A stretch of DNA of 64,000 nucleotides from Neptunomonas phycophila. Its GTDB lineage: Bacteria; Pseudomonadota; Gammaproteobacteria; Pseudomonadales; Balneatricaceae. The DNA lies in assembly GCF_001922575.1 (NCBI RefSeq), contig NZ_MRCI01000001.1:992001-1056000 (forward strand), read 5' to 3'. Of this stretch, positions 38,450 through 47,300 are shown piece by piece. A program made the translations under genes and the position numbers. Positions within the stretch are counted from its first letter, which is position 1. Each line of letters starts with the position of its first letter. The notes beneath the pieces were generated by a model. That model was not told the DNA's origin. It did not search any database and worked only from the letters and a program-made list of their open reading frames with translations.

Positions 38450-39784
38450 CTACGGGCATATTTGGTTTATGCTGCCTATTATGCGAGCTAGCCAAGGTGT
38501 CGTTGCGCCTGCTTTAAGCAGCGCCGCTTGCATTGTTTCTACATCGAGCTGTTGACCACTTTCTTGTGCAATCAATGTAAATAAATGTTCGGTCCCGGTT
38601 ATAGCCGTCTTGCTTGCTGCTTTTACTAATTCGGATGCTTTATCCCTTCCCATCGTCTTGGCGAGCTCAAATGTTGCGGCTTCGGCATAAATGACACCAT
38701 TGAAAGCGCCGAGGTTGTGTAACATTTGCTCTCTATTAATAACAATGTGGTCCAGCGCGTCGATACTATGACGAGCGGCTACCACTGTTGCTAGCAGCTG
38801 TTGAGGGAGGATGAACCACTCTTGTGTCCACTGACTGCCACTGCGTTCATGTTCATGCAGCATGGCCTGATGCATTTGTCCGCACCAACCTGCATTTAAA
38901 CGCATCATGGCAACCATGACTTCGGCATTAACAGGGTTGCACTTTTGCGGCATGGTTGAAGAGCCGCCACCGTTTGTAAAACGGATTTCGCCGCATTCAG
39001 TGGATGAGAGCCAAAGCCAATCTTGTGCCATTTTGCCAAGTAGCCCCGTAGTTACACTCAACCACGAAGAGCATTCTACTAGTGAATCACGTTGTGTATG
39101 CCAATTATCACCGCGCTCAAGTGTCAGTGTATCTGCAAAATGCAAACCGACCTCATCCGCTTTTTCACCCATAGCAGCTAGGGTCCCAACGGCCCCGCCT
39201 AATTGTGTTTTGAGGATACGAGGCCTCATTTCATCCAACCGCGCGAGCTGGCGCAGCAGAGGATTAGCCCATTCAGCTACTTTGAAGCCAAAACTCATGG
39301 GGACCGCTTGTTGTGTGCGAGTACGGCCGGCAATGAGCGTATTTTCATGTGTCTGCGCTAAATCTCGCAAATGTCTAAGAGAATGTTTGATGCGCTGTTC
39401 GATAATATCGAGTAGAGATCGGATCGTTAAGATGAGCGCTGTGTCAACGATGTCTTGGCTAGTCGCGCCAAAATGAACCCATTTCGCCTGTTCCGATGGA
39501 AGCTGGGCCTTGATAGCAGCTACTAAAGCCGGAACAGGAACTCCAGCCGAAGCCGTGCCCTGAGCTAATGTAGCTGGAGAGATCTCTAAGTTTTCAGCAA
39601 CATTTGTAATGGCTATCGCGGCTTCTGTTGGGATTAGGCCGGCTTTAGCTTGCGCTATGGCCAGAGCAGACTCTACGGATAGCATTGCCTTGATGAAAGC
39701 CTGATCGTTTAAATAATAACCGGCTTCGTTATCGGAGAGTAGAGGGTTAAATAGTGCCGAATCAAAAGGGGTTACTTGAATCAT
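38450..39784 (-). CDS. pcaB: 3-carboxy-cis,cis-muconate cycloisomerase
   Basis: The 444-residue protein belongs to the fumarase/aspartase superfamily, with the signature GSSTMPQKCNP, the THXXS-like HFGATSQDIVDT and GRTRTQQAVP. It cyclises 3-carboxymuconate to 4-carboxymuconolactone, the step after protocatechuate ring cleavage. It is read in the same direction as the pca operon but is separated from pcaF by a hairpin followed by T residues, so it may be partly independent. Confidence 0.93.
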   Translation of the reverse strand: MIQVTPFDSALFNPLLSDNEAGYYLNDQAFIKAMLSVESALAIAQAKAGLIPTEAAIAITNVAENLEISPATLAQGTASAGVPVPALVAAIKAQLPSEQAKWVHFGATSQDIVDTALILTIRSLLDIIEQRIKHSLRHLRDLAQTHENTLIAGRTRTQQAVPMSFGFKVAEWANPLLRQLARLDEMRPRILKTQLGGAVGTLAAMGEKADEVGLHFADTLTLERGDNWHTQRDSLVECSSWLSVTTGLLGKMAQDWLWLSSTECGEIRFTNGGGSSTMPQKCNPVNAEVMVAMMRLNAGWCGQMHQAMLHEHERSGSQWTQEWFILPQQLLATVVAARHSIDALDHIVINREQMLHNLGAFNGVIYAEAATFELAKTMGRDKASELVKAASKTAITGTEHLFTLIAQESGQQLDVETMQAALLKAGATTPWLARIIGSINQICP

Positions 39785-39820
39785 GAATAGACCTTGTCAG
39801 TAGCAATACAGCGTATCAGA

Positions 39821-39878
39821 AACAAAAAGTGCGCTAATGCTTACTATACCTCAACAATGAGGACAGCAGCGTTAGCGC
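39821..39878 (-). terminator. Structured terminator between pcaF and pcaB
   Basis: GCGCTAATGCT (39831-39841) pairs with AGCGTTAGCGC (39868-39878), 10 of 11 plus a G-U pair, with an inner stem CCTCA/TGAGG (39849-39862). On the minus strand it follows the pcaF stop by about 30 nt and is followed by ACTTTTTGTTT, so it fits an intrinsic terminator or attenuator. Confidence 0.65.
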
Positions 39879-39908
39879 TATGGAGCCAGACAATAATAAA
39901 GCGGAGTG

Positions 39909-41117
39909 TTAAACCGCTTCAATTGCGATAGCGATACCTTGGCCGACACCAATACACATGGCTGCTAAGGCGTATTTTTTGCCTGTACGTTTCAACTCTA
40001 GAGCTGCCGTTCCTGTAATGCGTGCTCCCGAAGCCCCTAGTGGGTGACCGATCGCGATAGCGCCGCCGTTAGGGTTAACGTGCGCTGCATTATCTGGCAG
40101 GCCTAGGTCGCGCAATGTTGCGAGCGCTTGGGAAGCAAATGCTTCGTTTAGCTCGATGACATCAAACTGGTTAATATCCATATTAAGCTGTTTGCATAGC
40201 TTTTGTGCCGCTGGGGCAGGGCCAAAGCCCATAATGCGAGGCTCAACGCCTGCTGTTGCACCGCCTAGCACTTTCGCAATAGGTGTGAGGCCGTACTTTT
40301 TAACGGCTGCTTCAGAAGCAATAATTAATGCAGCGGCGCCATCATTCACGCCCGACGCGTTGCCTGCCGTAACACTGCCTCCTTCACGAAACGGAGTGCC
40401 GAGTTTAGCTAAGGCATCAGCGGTAGTTTGCGGGCGAGGGTGCTCATCTTCTGCAAAAATGATGGGATCTTTTTTGCGTTGAGGTATCGTAACCGGGACA
40501 ATCTCTTGTGCAAAAATACCGGCGGCTTGTGCTTTCGCTGCACGTTGTTGCGATTCCAGCGCAAAGGCGTCTTGGTCGGCGCGGCTAATGTTGAATTGTT
40601 CAGCGACGTTTTCACCTGTTTCGGGCATTGAATCAACGCCGTATTCGGCCTTCATCTTAGGGTTGATAAAGCGCCAGCCAATGGTAGTGTCATGAACTTC
40701 ATTGTTTCGCGAAAATGCTGACGTCGCTTTTGGCATAACAAAAGGTGCGCGAGTCATACTTTCGGTGCCGCCTGCAATAATGACTTCGGCTTCACCGGCT
40801 TTGATTGCGCGGGAGGCCATGATAATAGCGTCCATCCCAGAACCACATAAGCGGTTAACGGTAGTACCGGTAACGCTATTAGGGTATCCCGCTAATAATG
40901 AAGACATACGGGCAACATTTCGGTTGTCTTCGCCTGCCTGATTAGCGCAACCAAAGATCACATCATCAATAGCCGCTGGGTCCAGTTCTGGGTTACGCTC
41001 TAACAAAGCTTTGAGCGGAATGGCGCCTAAATCGTCAGGACGCACTGTAGAGAGTGTGCCGCCAAATCGTCCAAACGGCGTGCGAATATAGTCGCATATG
41101 TAAGCTACGGTCATCAT
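39909..41117 (-). CDS. pcaF: 3-oxoadipyl-CoA thiolase
   Basis: The 402-residue thiolase has the active-site Cys (NRLCGSGMDA, about residue 90), the His motif NPNGGAIAIGHPLGASGAR and the C-terminal Cys (AAMCIGVGQG). It cleaves 3-oxoadipyl-CoA with CoA to succinyl-CoA and acetyl-CoA. I use ATG 41117 (ATGATG), which lies 10 nt after the pcaJ stop; ATG 41162 would overlap pcaJ. By context PcaF rather than an acetoacetyl-CoA thiolase, though the adjacent BKACE gene makes acetoacetyl-CoA a possible second substrate. Confidence 0.92.
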   Translation of the reverse strand: MMTVAYICDYIRTPFGRFGGTLSTVRPDDLGAIPLKALLERNPELDPAAIDDVIFGCANQAGEDNRNVARMSSLLAGYPNSVTGTTVNRLCGSGMDAIIMASRAIKAGEAEVIIAGGTESMTRAPFVMPKATSAFSRNNEVHDTTIGWRFINPKMKAEYGVDSMPETGENVAEQFNISRADQDAFALESQQRAAKAQAAGIFAQEIVPVTIPQRKKDPIIFAEDEHPRPQTTADALAKLGTPFREGGSVTAGNASGVNDGAAALIIASEAAVKKYGLTPIAKVLGGATAGVEPRIMGFGPAPAAQKLCKQLNMDINQFDVIELNEAFASQALATLRDLGLPDNAAHVNPNGGAIAIGHPLGASGARITGTAALELKRTGKKYALAAMCIGVGQGIAIAIEAV

Positions 41118-41127
41118 GATATCTCGG

Positions 41128-41898
41128 TTATTTTCCGGCGTGTGCTTTAGCCGTACGTTCATTTAGTGCGCGTAGAGCGTCAAGTTCAATCGCAGTGGGC
41201 TCCGGTGTTTCGATTACTTGGTCAGCAAAACGAACAGCCCAGCCTGTATTCTCTTGGATTTGCTCACGTGTTACGCCGGGGTGGATAGACGTCACTATGA
41301 ACTCTTTAGTGGCCGGGTCTGTTTCGAAAATACAAAGATCCGTTGTTAATCGGCTAGGGCCTTTTGTCTTAACGCCGAGCTCTTCTCGCTCTTTGCCTGT
41401 TTTGCCGTGACCAAGCGATGTAATAAAGTCGATGTTTTCAACAAAACCACGGTTGGTTTGTTTCATGACAATAAATATTTCACCGCATGAAGTAGCGATC
41501 TCAGGCGCTCCACCGCCACCAGGCAGGCGAACCTTAGGGTTGTGGTAGTCTCCACCAACAACAGTGGTGTTGATGTTGCCAAATTTATCCAGTTGAGCAG
41601 CACCTAGGAAGCCAACTGAGATTCGTCCACCTTGTAGCCAGTAGCGGAACATTTCTGGAACAGACACGGTCGTTACCGAAGTGTCGCATAGCTCACCATC
41701 ACCGATAGATAGTGGTAATACATCAGGTTTTGTACCAATGGTGCCTGATTCGTAGATTAACGTGACGCCGGGTGCATGTGTTAAGCGTGCTAGGTTACAG
41801 GCAGCTGAAGGCATGCCAATACCCACGAAGCAGACGTCGTCATTTCGGATAGCGCGGGCTGCTGCAATGGTCATCATTTCTGTCGGAGTGTAACTCAT
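41128..41898 (-). CDS. pcaJ: 3-oxoadipate CoA-transferase, beta subunit
   Basis: The 256-residue subunit has the catalytic Glu motif (LIYESGTIGTKP) and the glycine loop LPGGGGAPEIA of family I CoA-transferases. Together with PcaI it moves CoA from succinyl-CoA to 3-oxoadipate. ATG 41898 is preceded by AGGAG at 7 nt and follows the pcaI stop after one base. Confidence 0.93.
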   Translation of the reverse strand: MSYTPTEMMTIAAARAIRNDDVCFVGIGMPSAACNLARLTHAPGVTLIYESGTIGTKPDVLPLSIGDGELCDTSVTTVSVPEMFRYWLQGGRISVGFLGAAQLDKFGNINTTVVGGDYHNPKVRLPGGGGAPEIATSCGEIFIVMKQTNRGFVENIDFITSLGHGKTGKEREELGVKTKGPSRLTTDLCIFETDPATKEFIVTSIHPGVTREQIQENTGWAVRFADQVIETPEPTAIELDALRALNERTAKAHAGK

Positions 41899-41899
41899 C

Positions 41900-42757
41900 T
41901 CACTTCTCCTTTTTCTTATCGGCAACACGTTGCGCAAAAATCTCGGGACCTACTTCTAATACGTTCTCTTTCATCCACGCCAGGAATGCATCTCTATCAG
42001 AGGCGATAGGGTCCCAGTTTTTATAGAAAGCATTATCTCGGTCGTAATAGCCCATCGCATAGGAAGGATGAGCGCCGCCTTGGACGACGGCAATAGACTT
42101 TACCGTCCAGCTAGGTAGGACGCAGGCATTAATGTGGATGTCGTCAAAGTCATCGACTATCTCTTCAACGGTTACTATGGCGCGTTTGGCGGCGAGAATG
42201 GCTTCTTTTTGAACCCCTACAATACCTTCAATTAACACATCACCATTCTTGTTAGCTTTTTGGGCGTGGATGATAGCGACATCTGGCTGGATAGAGGGAA
42301 TAGCTGCCAGTTTTTCACCTGTGAACGGGCACTCTACGCGTTTGATGTTAGGGTTTACTTCTTCTAATTGCGCGCCAAGGTAACCACGGAAAATAGCACA
42401 CGGTAAACCTGCAGCACCGGCTTCATAAGCATTTGCCATGGCTGCATGGCTATGTTCTTCGATCTCAAGTTTGTGCGGCCAGCTTTTTTCATAAGCATCA
42501 CGCAAACGACGAAGTGAGCCGACACCTGGGTTTCCACCCCAGGAGAAGATGATTTTTTTGGCGCAGCCCATACCGATCAATTGATCATAGATGAGGTCTG
42601 GAGTCATGCGGATCAAAGTAAGATCTTTTTTATTCTGACGGATGACTTCATGCGCGGCGGCATGAGGGATTAGATGGGTAAAGCCTTCCATTGCGATCAC
42701 ATCACCGTCAAAGACGTTTTCTGCGATTGCTTCTTTAAGGGAGACAAACTTTGCCAT
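41900..42757 (-). CDS. pcaI: 3-oxoadipate CoA-transferase, alpha subunit
   Basis: The 285-residue subunit has the family I CoA-transferase alpha fold (VIAMEGFTHLIPHAAAHEV, GGNPGVGSLRRLRDAYE, IHAQKANKNGDV). It pairs with PcaJ. It sits 91 nt after the BKACE gene and directly before pcaJ; the pairing and the pca neighbours support 3-oxoadipate as substrate. Confidence 0.92.
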   Translation of the reverse strand: MAKFVSLKEAIAENVFDGDVIAMEGFTHLIPHAAAHEVIRQNKKDLTLIRMTPDLIYDQLIGMGCAKKIIFSWGGNPGVGSLRRLRDAYEKSWPHKLEIEEHSHAAMANAYEAGAAGLPCAIFRGYLGAQLEEVNPNIKRVECPFTGEKLAAIPSIQPDVAIIHAQKANKNGDVLIEGIVGVQKEAILAAKRAIVTVEEIVDDFDDIHINACVLPSWTVKSIAVVQGGAHPSYAMGYYDRDNAFYKNWDPIASDRDAFLAWMKENVLEVGPEIFAQRVADKKKEK

Positions 42758-42848
42758 GGCAAGGGTTCCTCAATTATATAAGAGCAGACACAAAACGACG
42801 GCCAGATTATCAAGATACTAGGCTCGCCGATTGCTTTTCAAAGGAGCG

Positions 42849-43679
42849 TTATACGGGCTTTAGCCCCAAAATTTGGCGAGCTTGCGCCGGGGTAGCCACT
42901 GTACGTCCATAATCAACGACCATACCCGCTAAGCGCTCTACTAATTGTGCGTTGCTTTTAGCGAGGTTGTCTTTGTCGAAGCGGATGTTATCTTCTAAAC
43001 CTGTACGTACATGTCCACCGAGTTCAAGCGCCCACTGGTTTAGAATGAGCTGGTACTTTCCAATACCTGCTGCCGTCCATGTGCCGTCTGGGCATACACG
43101 CTTAAATTGTTTGATCATGAACTCTAGTACTTCGCGATCGGCTGGGATTGCGTTTGGGATAGAGGTCACAAACTGCAGGTGTACAGGCGATTTGAGCAGG
43201 CCTCGTTCTACCAGTTTGGCTGTATTAAAAATCATCGACAGATCAAAGGCTTCAATCTCTGGTTTAATATCGTTATCAAGCATACGTTGCGCAAGATCAT
43301 CGATCAGCTGCGGAGAGTTTGCATAAACAATCGACCCAAAGTTGACAGAACCTGTCGCAAGCGAAGCCATATCAGGTTTGAGATGTAACATGCCACCACG
43401 TTCTGCACCAGAGCCACTTCGGCCACCCGTAGAAAATTGAGTGATCATTCCTGGGCAGTGTTTGCGTATGCCTTCTTGCACTAAAGCAAAACGTTCTGGG
43501 TCTGAGCTCGTCGTTCCGTCGTCGTTTCTGACATGCAGGTGCACTAAGGTCGCGCCTGCTTCGTAAGCTTCGTGCGTTGACTCAATTTGTTCTGCCGGCG
43601 TGATAGGAACGGCTGGGTTATTCTGCTTTTGAGGCAGAGACCCCGTAATAGCTACGCTAATGATGCAGGGAGATGACAT
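42849..43679 (-). CDS. BKACE family beta-keto acid cleavage enzyme (DUF849)
   Basis: The 276-residue protein is a zinc-dependent TIM-barrel of the 3-keto-5-aminohexanoate cleavage family: N-terminal VAITGSLPQKQNNPAVP, zinc ligands HLHVR (about residues 46-48), and a C-terminal Glu in RTGLEDNIR. Family members condense a beta-keto acid with acetyl-CoA to give acetoacetate and a new acyl-CoA. It lies inside the pca operon (9 nt after pcaG, before pcaI), so beta-ketoadipate is the likely substrate, giving succinyl-CoA and acetoacetate as a bypass of PcaIJ/PcaF. The substrate is inferred from context. Confidence 0.87.
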   Translation of the reverse strand: MSSPCIISVAITGSLPQKQNNPAVPITPAEQIESTHEAYEAGATLVHLHVRNDDGTTSSDPERFALVQEGIRKHCPGMITQFSTGGRSGSGAERGGMLHLKPDMASLATGSVNFGSIVYANSPQLIDDLAQRMLDNDIKPEIEAFDLSMIFNTAKLVERGLLKSPVHLQFVTSIPNAIPADREVLEFMIKQFKRVCPDGTWTAAGIGKYQLILNQWALELGGHVRTGLEDNIRFDKDNLAKSNAQLVERLAGMVVDYGRTVATPAQARQILGLKPV

Positions 43680-43688
43680 GTTTAATCC

Positions 43689-44288
43689 TCAGAAGTTGAA
43701 GAACACAGTTTCTTGATCGCCCTGCATATGAATATCGAAGTGATATTCAATGCCTGTCGCCGTCTCGTGACGTTGTGCGATTAGCGTAGGGCGACGACTT
43801 TCCTCAACTTTATTTAGCGTGGAATCGCTCGCATTAGCGGCAGCTTCATCGCTAAAGTAAACGCGTGTATAAGCATGGTTAGGCAAGCCGCGCATAAACA
43901 CGATCACGCTGATATAAGGTGCTTTACCTGCTTCTGATGACCCAGGTTTAATGGTTTCAAACGCAAAGTGGTGATCGGCTGTCATACCTGTACCGCAGCG
44001 ACCAAACCCAGAGAAAGCTGGATCAAGTTTACGGTCTTGGCGTCCATCATTAGGATGATTAAATCGACCAGCGGCGTTCGCTTGCCAGAGTTCAATCATT
44101 GCGTCATTGACCACTTGGCCTTGGCCGTCGAACACTCGCCCTTTGATACGGATGCGCTCACCCTCAGTTGTATCCGTTACCATGACGGCATCTGCAACTT
44201 GAGTATGGTTATAGTGATATTGCTGCGCAGTTAAGCCATAGGCGAAGTAAGGGCCAACGGTTTGTGAAGGCGTTTGTTTCATAGACAT
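43689..44288 (-). CDS. pcaG: Protocatechuate 3,4-dioxygenase, alpha subunit
   Basis: The 199-residue protein has the intradiol dioxygenase fold (QTPSQTVGPYFAYGL, DAMIELWQANAAGRFNHP, FGRCGTG) without the full iron-ligand set, as expected of the non-catalytic alpha chain. It assembles with PcaH and follows it by 2 nt. Confidence 0.95.
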   Translation of the reverse strand: MSMKQTPSQTVGPYFAYGLTAQQYHYNHTQVADAVMVTDTTEGERIRIKGRVFDGQGQVVNDAMIELWQANAAGRFNHPNDGRQDRKLDPAFSGFGRCGTGMTADHHFAFETIKPGSSEAGKAPYISVIVFMRGLPNHAYTRVYFSDEAAANASDSTLNKVEESRRPTLIAQRHETATGIEYHFDIHMQGDQETVFFNF

Positions 44289-44290
44289 AA

Positions 44291-44989
44291 TTAAGCCTCC
44301 ATCGGCGTTGCTGAAACACCACGTAGAACGATGTCAAAAATATAACCTAGTGCGAAACCTTCTTCGGTAACATCGATAGAAAATTCGCTAATCATACGTT
44401 CACGCGCACCCGCGGGAACCGATTGATAAATAGGGTCAAGGTCTAGCAGCGGATCGCCAGGAAAGTACATTTGCGTGACTAGGCGTGAAGCGATGCTGCC
44501 ACCAAATAATGAGAAGTGAATATGATTAGGGCGCCACGCATTAGCGTGGTTGCCCCAAGGATAAGCGCCGGGCTTGATGGTATAAAACTTGTATCGACCC
44601 TCAGCGTCAGTCAAACAGCGGCCAGAGCCTAAAAAGTTAGGGTCCAGCGGTGCATCGTGCTGATCTTGCTTATGGATATAACGTCCACCTGCATTGGCTT
44701 GCCACACTTCGACCAGAGTGTTGGCAACAGGATTGCCGTTCTCATCCAATACGCGGCCGGTCACGACGATACGTTCGCCAATAGGCTCGCCGTTGACTTG
44801 CCCATTCTTTGTTAAGTCGTGATCAAGCTCGCCAATCACTTCTGCACCATAGGCGGGGCCTGTTAGCTCCGATAGCTCCGGATCAATTTCAACTAAGCTT
44901 TTTGATACACCACGTAAAATGGAGGATTTGTATTCAGGACTAATATAAGCCGCATGGCTATCCCAGTCTCTAGGTGTCACTTTACTCAT
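44291..44989 (-). CDS. pcaH: Protocatechuate 3,4-dioxygenase, beta subunit
   Basis: The 232-residue catalytic chain carries the non-heme Fe(III) ligands of intradiol dioxygenases (Tyr in GGRYIHKQD and AYPWG, His in HANAWRPNHIHFSLFG). It splits protocatechuate to 3-carboxy-cis,cis-muconate. Its ATG overlaps the stop of pcaL by four bases. Confidence 0.95.
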   Translation of the reverse strand: MSKVTPRDWDSHAAYISPEYKSSILRGVSKSLVEIDPELSELTGPAYGAEVIGELDHDLTKNGQVNGEPIGERIVVTGRVLDENGNPVANTLVEVWQANAGGRYIHKQDQHDAPLDPNFLGSGRCLTDAEGRYKFYTIKPGAYPWGNHANAWRPNHIHFSLFGGSIASRLVTQMYFPGDPLLDLDPIYQSVPAGARERMISEFSIDVTEEGFALGYIFDIVLRGVSATPMEA

Positions 44990-46173
44990 GAGTTCTTGTC
45001 CCCATCAATGGAAATACCTATCTCTGCGTAGGCTTGTTTTGCCACACGAATGGCGATGTTTGATGCTGGAACACCCGCATATACACCAAGGTGTAATAAA
45101 GTTTCGCGTACTTCATCGAGGGTTGCGCCAGTGTTTTGTGTTGCTCTAACGTGCATTGCCAGCTCTTCGTCATGACCTAGCGCTGCTAATAGTGCAATCG
45201 TAATCAGACTGCGATCCCGTTTGCTGAGAAACGGGCGGCTCCATACGGAACCCCAAGCGCCTTCTGTTATGAAAGTTTGAAAGGGTTCGTCGAATGTTGT
45301 TTTATTGCTTTCTGCACGGTCGACATGAGCATCGCCAAGGACCGAGCGGCGTACCTTCATACCTGCATCGAAGCGTGTCAGTGGTTCACTTACATTACGA
45401 AGAAAGCCTTGAATGAGTTTAGCTAAAGCGTCTGGTTGCTCAACACAAGGCAGGTGGCCTGCATTTTTAATGATTTCAAACTGCGCACCAGGAATGAGTT
45501 CGGCTGTTGAACGCACTAATTCGGGTGGTGTTGCACCATCTTCATCACCCACAATACACAGTGTAGGTTGTGTTAATTGCGAACTGCTTTGCGTTAAATC
45601 TGCATTACGAATGGCTTTACAGGTGGCGGTGTAGCCTTCTACGGGAGTGCGCGCCAGCATGTTTTTCCACAAAACTACTTCCGCTTCTTGCTCGGTACGG
45701 AAATTACTGGCAAACCAGCGTTCCATCACTGCATCAGCAATATGGCCTATTCCATGTTGAGTGACTGTTTCCATGCGGGCATCCCAGGTTTCTGCCGGGC
45801 CAATTTTGTGAGCGGTATCACAGAGAATAAGGTGTTTCACCAGCTCCGGACGTTTAGCCGCTACTCCCTGCGCGATAAGTCCTCCTACAGATAATCCGCA
45901 CAGAATGGTTTGGCTGATATGTAAAGAGTCTAATAGAGCGATTAAATCGCTAATATGATCGTCAATGGTGTCGGGCAAGTTGTTACAAGACGATAAGCCA
46001 TGTCCACGTTTGTCATAGCGCAAAAAACGGTATTGGTCTTTCAAGTAAGGCAGCAAAGGGTCCCAGACGCGCATGTCAGTACCCAATGAGTTTGAAAAGA
46101 CGATAAGTGGCAAATGTGAGGGACCGTCCAATTGGTAGTGTAGGACGTCTCCGTTATTTGACAGGGTTTGCAT
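44986..46173 (-). CDS. pcaL: PcaD-PcaC fusion: 3-oxoadipate enol-lactonase / 4-carboxymuconolactone decarboxylase
   Basis: The 395-residue protein joins an alpha/beta hydrolase (residues 1-260; nucleophile GLSVGGLIAQ, Asp in VGDEDGATP, His in NAGHLPCVEQP) to a carboxymuconolactone decarboxylase domain (about 270-390; EGAWGSVWSRPFLSKRDRSL, LAMHVRATQNTGATLDEV). It thus performs two consecutive steps, 4-carboxymuconolactone to enol-lactone to 3-oxoadipate. In most proteobacteria these are separate genes. ATG 46173 has AAGG 9 nt upstream. It is the first gene of pcaLHG-BKACE-pcaIJF, downstream of a palindrome that may bind PcaQ. Confidence 0.92.
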   Translation of the reverse strand: MQTLSNNGDVLHYQLDGPSHLPLIVFSNSLGTDMRVWDPLLPYLKDQYRFLRYDKRGHGLSSCNNLPDTIDDHISDLIALLDSLHISQTILCGLSVGGLIAQGVAAKRPELVKHLILCDTAHKIGPAETWDARMETVTQHGIGHIADAVMERWFASNFRTEQEAEVVLWKNMLARTPVEGYTATCKAIRNADLTQSSSQLTQPTLCIVGDEDGATPPELVRSTAELIPGAQFEIIKNAGHLPCVEQPDALAKLIQGFLRNVSEPLTRFDAGMKVRRSVLGDAHVDRAESNKTTFDEPFQTFITEGAWGSVWSRPFLSKRDRSLITIALLAALGHDEELAMHVRATQNTGATLDEVRETLLHLGVYAGVPASNIAIRVAKQAYAEIGISIDGDKNS

Positions 46174-46266
46174 AGGTATCAGCCTTATTGTTAGTTTTTG
46201 GCTAGTTGATCCCCATACTTTTGACAACTTTTTATGTTATGTAAAATGAGCTTTTGTTGTATTTTT

Positions 46267-46282
46267 ATATCGTTTTCGATAT
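46267..46282. promoter_or_regulatory. Candidate PcaQ binding site ATATCG-N4-CGATAT
   Basis: A perfect inverted repeat with a 4-nt spacer lies about 95 nt before pcaL in the 140-bp gap after pcaQ. The spacing matches the layout reported for rhizobial PcaQ sites (inverted 6-mers around 4 nt), though the half-site differs. Confidence 0.5.
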
Positions 46283-46313
46283 GTAAACGTTTTCTATCGC
46301 TTTTTGCTGCGTG

Positions 46314-47237
46314 TTAGTTAACTGGATTTGCCTCTGCCGTATCGCGCACTGCATTCATAAACATTTGCATTACAGGGGTCGGGATAGTGTCGGCACGTGT
46401 CGTTAGTCCGACTGGGCCTAAGGTTTCTTTTGTATCTAAAGGCAACTCAATAAATATGTTGTCTTTGATTTCACGTGCCACTACGCCGCGCGAAATAACC
46501 CAAATAGCATCAGTTTGGCGGATGTACTCTTTACCGAATGAGTCTGAGATAGTTTCGATGCGGTCGGGTAGTGCGCCAAAGCCTTGAGCTAATAAAAAGC
46601 GTTCAACGGCAGGAGCAATCAGTGAGGCTTTAGGTGGGTAAATGACGGTGTACTGGCTAACGTCTTTTACGTCTAACATTGGTTTGCTAAGCAAAGGATG
46701 GCCTGGGCGAACCACAAACGTTACGCGTTCAGAGTACAGGTGCTGAAAAGATAGGCCTGACATTTGTTCTGGTTCAGCTAGGCGTCCTACTACTAGATCC
46801 AGTTCACCTACGCGCAATTGGCTTACTAATAATGAATTGGGCCCCGAGACAAGATTGAGCGTTGCATCAATACCGCTTTCGCGAAAACGCTGTACAGCAT
46901 TGGGTAAAATAGAGGTGGCAACGGTAGGAAGTACACCCACACTAAGTGTTGTTTTCCCTTTTTGCTGCGCTTGAGCAATACTGTCGGTCCCTTCACGTAA
47001 TGCGGCAACGCTAGCCCCTGCATACTTGAGAAAAACCTCTCCAAATTGTGTTAGCTCTACTCCTTTCTTATTGCGCTCAAGCAATCGAACACCGAGCATT
47101 TCCTCAAGCTCTTTTAGCTTTTTGGATACAGCAGGTTGCGTTAGAGCAAGAACATCAGCCGCTCTGCCAACGCTGCCTTGGCGTGTAACTTCTAAAAAGC
47201 ATTGTAAGTGCCTGTACTTAATTCGGTTCTCAAGCAT
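46314..47237 (-). CDS. pcaQ: LysR-type regulator of the pca operon
   Basis: The 307-residue protein has an N-terminal LysR helix-turn-helix (QGSVGRAADVLALTQPAVSKKLKELEE) and a LysR substrate domain, and closely follows the PcaQ pattern (KYRHLQCFLEV start, GVLPTVATSILP). PcaQ proteins activate protocatechuate genes in response to 3-carboxymuconate or the lactone. ATG 47237 has AGGA 8 nt upstream. It lies directly upstream of pcaL in the same direction and is divergent from the dehydroshikimate dehydratase gene, so it may control both. Confidence 0.9.
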   Translation of the reverse strand: MLENRIKYRHLQCFLEVTRQGSVGRAADVLALTQPAVSKKLKELEEMLGVRLLERNKKGVELTQFGEVFLKYAGASVAALREGTDSIAQAQQKGKTTLSVGVLPTVATSILPNAVQRFRESGIDATLNLVSGPNSLLVSQLRVGELDLVVGRLAEPEQMSGLSFQHLYSERVTFVVRPGHPLLSKPMLDVKDVSQYTVIYPPKASLIAPAVERFLLAQGFGALPDRIETISDSFGKEYIRQTDAIWVISRGVVAREIKDNIFIELPLDTKETLGPVGLTTRADTIPTPVMQMFMNAVRDTAEANPVN

Positions 47238-47300
47238 CACTTATGTCCTGGTTGGGGGTAGGTAAATTTAAAATGCGTTATGCAGTTTCTGAGTATGTTT

